Shown here piece by piece: positions 7,588-11,682 of a DNA stretch of 11,682 bases (within the stretch, counting starts at the first letter, position 1; each line of letters starts with the position of its first letter). The notes under the pieces are model-generated. The model was not told where the DNA came from. It worked only from the letters and a program-made list of their open reading frames with translations, and ran no database searches. The stretch lies in the NCBI GenBank assembly GCA_030043675.1, contig JASHXG010000279.1, forward strand, positions 1 to 11,682, in the 5' to 3' direction. This stretch comes from Vulcanimicrobiota bacterium (lineage in GTDB: Bacteria > Vulcanimicrobiota > Vulcanimicrobiia > Vulcanimicrobiales > Vulcanimicrobiaceae). The translations under genes and the position numbers were made by a program.

Positions 7588-8057
7588 GACGAGCGGCATT
7601 CATCGGCAATCTCGCCAGCTGCGCGCTTGCAGCCGCGTGCGCGTCGCGAGCTTCGGCCGGCGCTTATACCGTCACGCGCTCGGACGCCGATTGGCGCAAG
7701 CTGCTCGGTCCCGACCGTTATGAAATTCTGCGTCAAGGCGGCACGGAGCCGCCGTTCTCGAGTCCCCTAATCGGAGAGAAGCGCGCCGGTCTCTATCGCT
7801 GCGCCGGTTGCGACCTCGCGCTCTTCTCCTCGAAGAACAAATACGACAGCGGCGACGGCTGGCCGTCGTTTTGGGACGTGCTCCCCGGCGCGATCGCCAA
7901 ACAGTCCGATTACCAGCTCGCCGAGGAACGCACGGAAGTCCATTGCCGCCGATGCGGCGGGCATCTCGGCCATCTGTTCGACGACGGCCCGGCGCCGACG
8001 TACCTGCGCTATTGCATCGACGGCTTAGCGCTGCGCTTCGTGGCCGGCGCTACCTGA
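7584..8057 (+). CDS. msrB: Peptide-methionine (R)-S-oxide reductase MsrB, with likely N-terminal export signal
   Basis: A 157-residue enzyme reducing the R-epimer of methionine sulfoxide. The structural zinc site is complete: C73/C76 in 'CAGC' and C121/C124 in 'CRRCGGHLGH'. 'GWPSFW' lies at 92-97 and the catalytic cysteine is C144 in 'LRYCIDG'. In most MsrB proteins the residue two after this cysteine is Asn; here it is Asp. The cysteine often found before 'GWPSF' is replaced by D91, suggesting a one-cysteine type recycled directly by thioredoxin. The start at 7584 forms an ATGA overlap with msrA. It adds a hydrophobic, arginine-led leader (residues 1-27), with 'LASC' at 10-13 as a possible lipobox or 'ASA' at 23-25 as a possible signal-peptidase site. 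It may therefore be exported although its MsrA partner is not. An upstream GTG at 7557 would bury this leader. It ends 8 bases inside the convergent transporter gene. Confidence 0.93.
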   Translation: MRRAAFIGNLASCALAAACASRASAGAYTVTRSDADWRKLLGPDRYEILRQGGTEPPFSSPLIGEKRAGLYRCAGCDLALFSSKNKYDSGDGWPSFWDVLPGAIAKQSDYQLAEERTEVHCRRCGGHLGHLFDDGPAPTYLRYCIDGLALRFVAGAT

Positions 8058-9444
8058 TCCCGACTTCGAGCATCTCTTCGAGCGAGCGGCCGCGTCCTTC
8101 GACGCCGTAGTGGTACCACCAGAGCATCGCTAGCGCGCCAACGGCGAAGATCACGCCCATTGCCGTGAAGACCGCGCCTACTCCGACGCGGGCGTTCAAG
8201 GCGAAGAACAACACCGGCGCGACGATCGCACCGATTCGCCCGATCGCGACCGAGAGACCTATTCCGGTCGCGCGCAGATCGGTCGGAAACAGCTCGCTGA
8301 TGACGACGTAGGCGCCGGCGCCGCAGGCAGCGCTGAACATACCGAAGATCACGAAGACCACGACGAAGAGGCTCGTCGTATGTGCGCCGGCGAGCGCCCC
8401 ACAGAGCAGCGCTGCGCCCGTGAAGGAGAGCAGCATCGTCGGGCGTCTGCCCCATGCGTCGGTCGACCACGCCATCACGAGTTGTCCCACGAAACCGGTC
8501 GCGGCACTGAGCAGATAGAGCAGCGGAATAGCCTTGCCGGTGATGCCGACGGCGGGGAAGATTGCCAGGCCGCCAATCGCGAGGATACCGTAATACGGCA
8601 TCACCTGCGCGAGGTTGAGCACGAAAGAGAAGAGCAGACGCGCGGGCGTGCGTTGCCACAAACGGGCGATCTCCGCCAGGTAGCCTGCACTCGCGATCGG
8701 GTGCACCGGCTGCCCAGCGGCGGAAGTACCGTCCCCGCCGCTGCCCGCGGAGAAGAGCCGCGCAACCACGGCGCGAGCTTCCTCGATGCGGCCGCGCGCG
8801 AAGAGCCAGCGAGGCGATTCCGGCACGCTGCTGCGGACGAAGACTACGGCGATAGCGACGATGGCACCGAACCAAAAAACCACGCGCCAGGCCCCGCTCG
8901 GCAGCAGCCCCAGCGCGGCGAAGGCCGCGGCCGAGGCGACCACCGCTCCGATGTTCCAAGAGGCATTGATGACGCCGTCGACGCGCCCCCGGTAGCGCGG
9001 CGGAGTAAACTCTTCAATCGCGGAGTTGATCGCTCCGTACTCGCCGCCGATGCCGATGCCCGTCAGAAACCGGAAGAAGACCAGCGATCGAAAGTCCCAC
9101 GAGAAGCCGGTAAGCACGGTCGCCACGGCATAGATTGCGAGCGTCAGCATGAAGAGCCGGCGTCGTCCGAGGCGATCGGCCAACGGCCCGAAGATCACGG
9201 CGCCGGCGAGCATGCCGACGGTGTAGATCGGATTGACCCAGGCCGCTGCAGCGCCGCTGAACTGCAGTTCGTGGGCGACGTCGGCAAGCACCGGGCCGGT
9301 GACCGTCGTCTCGAACCCGTCGAGGATCCAGGCGACTCCAAGGGCCCCGACGATACGCAGGTGGATGCCCGACCAAGGAGCCCGGTCAAGCGCCTCGCCG
9401 ACGCTCACAGGCGGCGCCCCCAACACCTGCGAAGGCGTTTTCAC
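8050..9444 (-). CDS. Major facilitator superfamily transporter (metabolite:H+ symporter type)
   Basis: A 464-residue, 12-helix MFS permease in the inner membrane. Signature elements are 'WILDGFE' in helix 1 (D42, E45), 'GPLADRLGRRR' in loop 2-3 (86-96), and 'GIGIGGEYGAINSAIEEF' near helix 4 (129-146). 'PPRYRGR' (148-154), 'VPESPRWL' (207-214), the second-half loop 'DAWGRRP' (329-335) and 'ELFPTDLRATGIG' (384-396) complete the set. These fit the sugar-porter and aromatic-acid/organic-acid symporter branches. The acidic helix-1 motif recalls aromatic-acid:H+ symporters, but the substrate cannot be told from sequence. A central loop of about 55 residues (208-262) separates the two halves, as usual. 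The GTG at 9444 abuts the surE GTG with no gap; a later GTG at codon 13 (9408) is an equally good start and would leave 36 bases between the genes. The 3' end overlaps msrB by 8 bases. Confidence 0.88.
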   Translation of the reverse strand: MKTPSQVLGAPPVSVGEALDRAPWSGIHLRIVGALGVAWILDGFETTVTGPVLADVAHELQFSGAAAAWVNPIYTVGMLAGAVIFGPLADRLGRRRLFMLTLAIYAVATVLTGFSWDFRSLVFFRFLTGIGIGGEYGAINSAIEEFTPPRYRGRVDGVINASWNIGAVVASAAAFAALGLLPSGAWRVVFWFGAIVAIAVVFVRSSVPESPRWLFARGRIEEARAVVARLFSAGSGGDGTSAAGQPVHPIASAGYLAEIARLWQRTPARLLFSFVLNLAQVMPYYGILAIGGLAIFPAVGITGKAIPLLYLLSAATGFVGQLVMAWSTDAWGRRPTMLLSFTGAALLCGALAGAHTTSLFVVVFVIFGMFSAACGAGAYVVISELFPTDLRATGIGLSVAIGRIGAIVAPVLFFALNARVGVGAVFTAMGVIFAVGALAMLWWYHYGVEGRGRSLEEMLEVGIR

Positions 9445-9448
9445 GTGA
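9441..9448. promoter_or_regulatory. Palindrome TCACGTGA formed by two abutting divergent GTG starts
   Basis: The core CACGTG consists of the transporter's GTG on the minus strand and the surE GTG on the plus strand, back to back. The palindrome is eight bases and does not extend further. It may simply follow from two adjacent GTG codons, or it may be a small protein-binding site. It leaves no room for separate leaders. Confidence 0.4.
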
Positions 9449-10230
9449 GAGTTCTCATCACCAACGACGACGGCATCGATTCACCGGGTATTCGCGCGCT
9501 GGCCGAAAATCTCTCGCGCGACCACTGCGTGGTGATCGTTGCGCCTTCAGGCGATCGCAGCGGCATCTCGCACGCGATTACGTCGGATGAAGCGATTACC
9601 ATGCAACGCCGTAACGATGGAAGCATCCTCTCTTACGCGTGTTCGGGAACGCCGGCCGACTGCGTTTTTCTCGGGTCCGCCGAACTCTCCCCGCGCCCGG
9701 CATTGGTGGTCAGCGGCATCAATCACGGACCCAACCTCGCCGACGACGTCAACTATTCGGGCACGGTCGCCGGCGCAATTGAGGCCTCGCTCCTGGGCAT
9801 TCCGGCGATTGCCGTTTCGCTGGCGTCCGATCATGAAGACCCGAGCGCCAAGCGTCACTGGGAGAGCGCGGCTGCGATTGCTCGCCGCTGCATTGCCCTG
9901 GCTTTCGATCGACCCCACGATGCGGCGTGGTACGCAAACGTAAACGTTCCCAATCTACCGCTCGATGCGATCGCGGGCATCGCGATCACGCGCCTCGGAC
10001 GCAAGCGCATCTGTGGGCGGATGATTGGCGAAGAACGTGATGGTAAAGCGCTATACTATCGCGCTTGGGAATCGCCGTTTGAAACGGATCGCGAGACCCT
10101 GGGGACCGATATCGGCGCCGTGCACGCCGGATATGCGAGTTTCACGCCGCTGCTGCTCGATCGCACCGCGCACTCGGCACTGCGATCGTTAGCGGACCGC
10201 CCTGGACTCGATGACGCTCACGATCGCTGA
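9445..10230 (+). CDS. surE: 5'/3'-nucleotidase SurE (survival protein E)
   Basis: A 261-residue metal-dependent phosphatase that removes phosphate from nucleoside 5'- or 3'-monophosphates; in some bacteria it also acts on short polyphosphate. The N-terminus 'VLITNDDGIDSPGI' is the family hallmark with metal ligands D8 and D9. S39 in 'APSGDRSGIS' and N93 in 'SGINHGPNL' complete the metal site. 'YACSGTPADCV' (64-73), 'YSGTVAGA' (104-111) and 'NVNVPN' (165-170) are also conserved. The start is set firmly at the GTG at 9445, because SurE proteins begin one residue before 'VLLTNDDG'. The reading frame stays open upstream only because it runs antisense to the transporter gene. The last 42 bases overlap the 3' end of the convergent DAHP synthase gene. 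It begins head-to-head with the transporter with no intergenic DNA. Confidence 0.95.
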   Translation: MRVLITNDDGIDSPGIRALAENLSRDHCVVIVAPSGDRSGISHAITSDEAITMQRRNDGSILSYACSGTPADCVFLGSAELSPRPALVVSGINHGPNLADDVNYSGTVAGAIEASLLGIPAIAVSLASDHEDPSAKRHWESAAAIARRCIALAFDRPHDAAWYANVNVPNLPLDAIAGIAITRLGRKRICGRMIGEERDGKALYYRAWESPFETDRETLGTDIGAVHAGYASFTPLLLDRTAHSALRSLADRPGLDDAHDR

Positions 10231-11139
10231 TTCCGACGCCGGCCGCGTTCGTCGTCCGTTGCCCGGAAGTTTGCGTCCGGTCAGCTCGGCCGCGCGTGCA
10301 AGCACCTCCATGAGCCGCGCGAACTGATCGCAATCGAGCGATTGCGCGCCGTCGGAGAGTGCATTCGCCGGATCGGGGTGGACTTCGATCAGGAGCCCAT
10401 GCGCTCCGGCTGCGATGCTGGCCACGGCGATCGGAGGGACGAGGCGCGCGACGCCCATCGCATGCGACGGGTCGACGATCACCGGAAGGTGAGTGAGATC
10501 CTCGAGCAGCGGAACGACCGCAATATCGAGCAAGTTGCGCGTTGCAACGTCGAACGAGCGTACGCCGCGCTCGCAAAGAACGACGCTCTCGTTCCCGCCA
10601 AGCAAGATGTATTCGGCTGCCAGCAGCCACTCTTGGACGGTCGCAGCCAGCCCGCGTTTCAACAGAACCGGCATTCGCGTCCGGCCGACTTCGCTGAGCA
10701 GCGAGAAATTCTGCATATTGCGCGTGCCGATCTGCAACATGTCGGCATACTGCGTCACTTTCTCGACGTCGCGCGGATCCAACACCTCGGTCACGACGCC
10801 TAGACCAAAGAGGTCGGCGGCGTGCCGCAGCATCTTGAGCGCTTCCTCGCCCAGACCTTGAAAGGAGTATGGGGAAGTGCGCGGCTTGTACGCACCGCCG
10901 CGCAGGACGTTGGCTCCGGCGTGGGCTACCGCACGCGCTGTTCGTTCCAGCTGTTCGGCCGACTCGACGGCGCATGGACCGGCGCAGATCGCGATCTCCT
11001 CGCCCCCGAAGGTTGCTCCGTTCTTCAGCCGGACCACCGTGCGCCGTTCCCGAGCATCGCGACGGACCAAGCGGTACGACTGGGGTACGTTCACCCTGCG
11101 CTCCACGCCGCTCGCTTCGACGTACCCCGGTCCCTTCAT
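10189..11139 (-). CDS. aroF: 3-deoxy-7-phosphoheptulonate (DAHP) synthase, class I-beta, without N-terminal regulatory domain
   Basis: A 316-residue TIM-barrel enzyme condensing phosphoenolpyruvate and erythrose-4-phosphate, the first shikimate-pathway step. Metal ligands are all present: C56 in 'AGPCAVES', H226 in 'VDPSHAMG', E252 in 'IEVHPDP' and D263 in 'LSDGAQSL'. 'LRGGAYKPRTSPYSFQGLG' (79-97) marks it as DAHP rather than KDO-8-phosphate synthase, which has an extra Asn after the Lys. 'LLKRG' (159-163) and 'LCERGVR' (188-194) bind phosphoenolpyruvate. Compared with the Thermotoga-type enzyme, the N-terminal ferredoxin-like (ACT-like) domain that mediates tyrosine feedback is missing except for a stretch like its end (residues about 12-26, '...VPQSYRLVRRD'). 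An in-frame stop at 11167-11169 rules out a longer version. The ATG at 11139 has a good AGGGAG eight bases upstream. A 25-residue C-terminal tail overlaps surE antisense. Confidence 0.93.
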   Translation of the reverse strand: MKGPGYVEASGVERRVNVPQSYRLVRRDARERRTVVRLKNGATFGGEEIAICAGPCAVESAEQLERTARAVAHAGANVLRGGAYKPRTSPYSFQGLGEEALKMLRHAADLFGLGVVTEVLDPRDVEKVTQYADMLQIGTRNMQNFSLLSEVGRTRMPVLLKRGLAATVQEWLLAAEYILLGGNESVVLCERGVRSFDVATRNLLDIAVVPLLEDLTHLPVIVDPSHAMGVARLVPPIAVASIAAGAHGLLIEVHPDPANALSDGAQSLDCDQFARLMEVLARAAELTGRKLPGNGRRTRPASESAIVSVIESRAVR

Positions 11140-11147
11140 GCCGCCAG

Positions 11148-11153
11148 CTCCCT
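11148..11153 (-). promoter_or_regulatory. Shine-Dalgarno site for the DAHP synthase gene
   Basis: On the minus strand AGGGAG lies 8 bases before the ATG at 11139. It is the clearest ribosome binding site in the window and fixes this start. It directly adjoins the GGGTTAACG repeat. Confidence 0.7.
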
Positions 11154-11172
11154 GGGTTAACGAGGGTTAACG
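11154..11172. repeat. Two GGGTTAACG direct repeats, 10-base period, between aroF and the ketosynthase
   Basis: GGGTTAACG occurs at 11154-11162 and 11164-11172, one base apart, so each copy lies on the same face of the helix. Each contains the six-base palindrome GTTAAC. The pair lies in the 77-base divergent spacer, next to the Shine-Dalgarno of the DAHP synthase gene. It may be an operator for one or both genes; no binding protein can be named. Confidence 0.6.
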
Positions 11173-11216
11173 CCGTGATGCCGCGCGAGGGGACTAGGAC
11201 ACGAGCGCCGCGTTGC

Positions 11217-11682
11217 ATGAATGAGAGCAGCATGGAGCATGTCGCGGTGACCGGGGTGGGGATCGTTTCGCCCATCGGCAGCACTACCGAGTCATTCTGG
11301 CAGCACCTCCTCGAAGGGCGTCGCGCGATTGCGCCGATGCCGCACGCAGCCCAGCTCTCGGGAAACGGCTTCTGGGCGGCCGTCCCCGACGGCTTCTTAG
11401 CGGAAAGCTCGTTGCCGGCCGCGACGTTTCGGAACACCGATCGGTTCACGCAATACGCGCTGGTCGCCACCGCGGAGGCGCTCCGAAAAGCGCAGCTCAA
11501 TCCGCCGTCACGCGCGGCCGTCATTCTCGGCAACACGATGGGCGGTTTCCCCTTTGTGGCCGAATCACAGACGCGGTTTCTCGAAGGCGGCAGCCGAGCC
11601 GTCACGCCGAAGCTTATGGCGCTGGTCATCCCAAACATGGCGTGCGCGCTCATTGCGATGCGTTGGAATCTGCACGGGCCGC
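11217..11682 (+). CDS. Beta-ketoacyl-ACP synthase (FabF/KAS II-like), N-terminal part (3' end outside window)
   Basis: The frame runs open from an ATG at 11217 to the window end, giving 155 residues plus one base. The start 'VAVTGVGIVSPIGSTTESFW' is the classic N-terminus of FabF-like ketosynthases. 'TDRFTQYALVATAEAL' (75-90) matches the dimer and substrate-channel helix. 'VILGNTMGGFPF' (102-113), 'VTPKLM' (128-133) and 'IPNMACALIAMRWNLHGP' at the very end precede the active-site cysteine, which lies beyond the window. Such enzymes elongate acyl-ACP by condensation with malonyl-ACP in fatty acid, polyketide or related synthesis. Compared with E. coli FabF the region between residues 40 and 75 is divergent, so a specialised ketosynthase is possible. 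The alternative ATG at 11232 is also reasonable. It is divergent from aroF, with 77 bases between them. Confidence 0.85.
   Translation, partial: MNESSMEHVAVTGVGIVSPIGSTTESFWQHLLEGRRAIAPMPHAAQLSGNGFWAAVPDGFLAESSLPAATFRNTDRFTQYALVATAEALRKAQLNPPSRAAVILGNTMGGFPFVAESQTRFLEGGSRAVTPKLMALVIPNMACALIAMRWNLHGP

Noticed and set aside
8380..9444. Long plus-strand open frame upstream of, and in frame with, surE
   Set aside because: It is antisense to the transporter and has an arginine-, glutamate- and aspartate-rich composition typical of a shadow frame in GC-rich DNA. SurE homology begins exactly at 9445, so this is not an N-terminal extension.
11175..11216. Upstream in-frame GTG/ATG (11175 and 11178) as the ketosynthase start
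   Set aside because: It would add about 13 Arg/Pro-rich residues before the conserved N-terminus and would overlap the presumed promoter spacer; 11217 or 11232 fit the family better.
10142..11653. 503-residue minus-strand open frame across aroF and the ketosynthase
   Set aside because: It shows no recognisable domain, is extremely Arg/Ser/Ala-rich, and lies over two well-supported genes in other frames.
1..11682. A new defence, mobile or secretion system
   Set aside because: Every substantial coding region matches a known metabolic, transport or protease family, and there are no transposases, integrases, arrays, terminal repeats or clustered unknown genes.

Overview
This window is a dense, GC-rich (roughly 60-65 % by eye) stretch of bacterial chromosome. 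It carries ten protein genes, two of them cut by the window ends. There is no tRNA, rRNA, CRISPR array, insertion sequence or other mobile element, and no gene-free stretch longer than 100 bases. All genes are housekeeping or common accessory functions. Several start codons are GTG and most genes lack a clear Shine-Dalgarno site. The set (class I-beta DAHP synthase, FolE2-type GTP cyclohydrolase, YfhO-like membrane protein, MsrA/MsrB pair) fits a poorly sampled high-GC phylum. Eremiobacterota-like bacteria are one guess, but nothing in the window proves a taxon.

Layout: (1) 1-449, + strand, the C-terminal part of an M48 zinc metalloprotease. (2) 465-4549, - strand, a folK-folE2 fusion gene followed after 11 bases by a large YfhO-family membrane protein. 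(3) 4550-4642, a 93-base divergent promoter region. (4) 4643-8057, + strand, manA, lysA, msrA, msrB; manA-lysA are 15 bases apart and msrA-msrB overlap by 4 bases. (5) 8050-9444, - strand, an MFS transporter that overlaps msrB tail-to-tail by 8 bases and abuts surE head-to-head with no gap. (6) 9445-10230, + strand, surE. (7) 10189-11139, - strand, a DAHP synthase overlapping surE tail-to-tail by 42 bases. (8) 11217-11682, + strand, the start of a FabF-like beta-ketoacyl synthase.

Functionally the genes cover folate (pterin) synthesis, sugar-phosphate interconversion, lysine/diaminopimelate metabolism, repair of oxidised methionine, nucleotide dephosphorylation, entry to the shikimate pathway, and fatty acid or polyketide synthesis. 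The feature most worth a second look is the bifunctional FolK-FolE2 protein, which joins two non-consecutive folate-pathway steps. I see no convincing new defence or mobile system; the remaining findings concern gene architecture and regulation.
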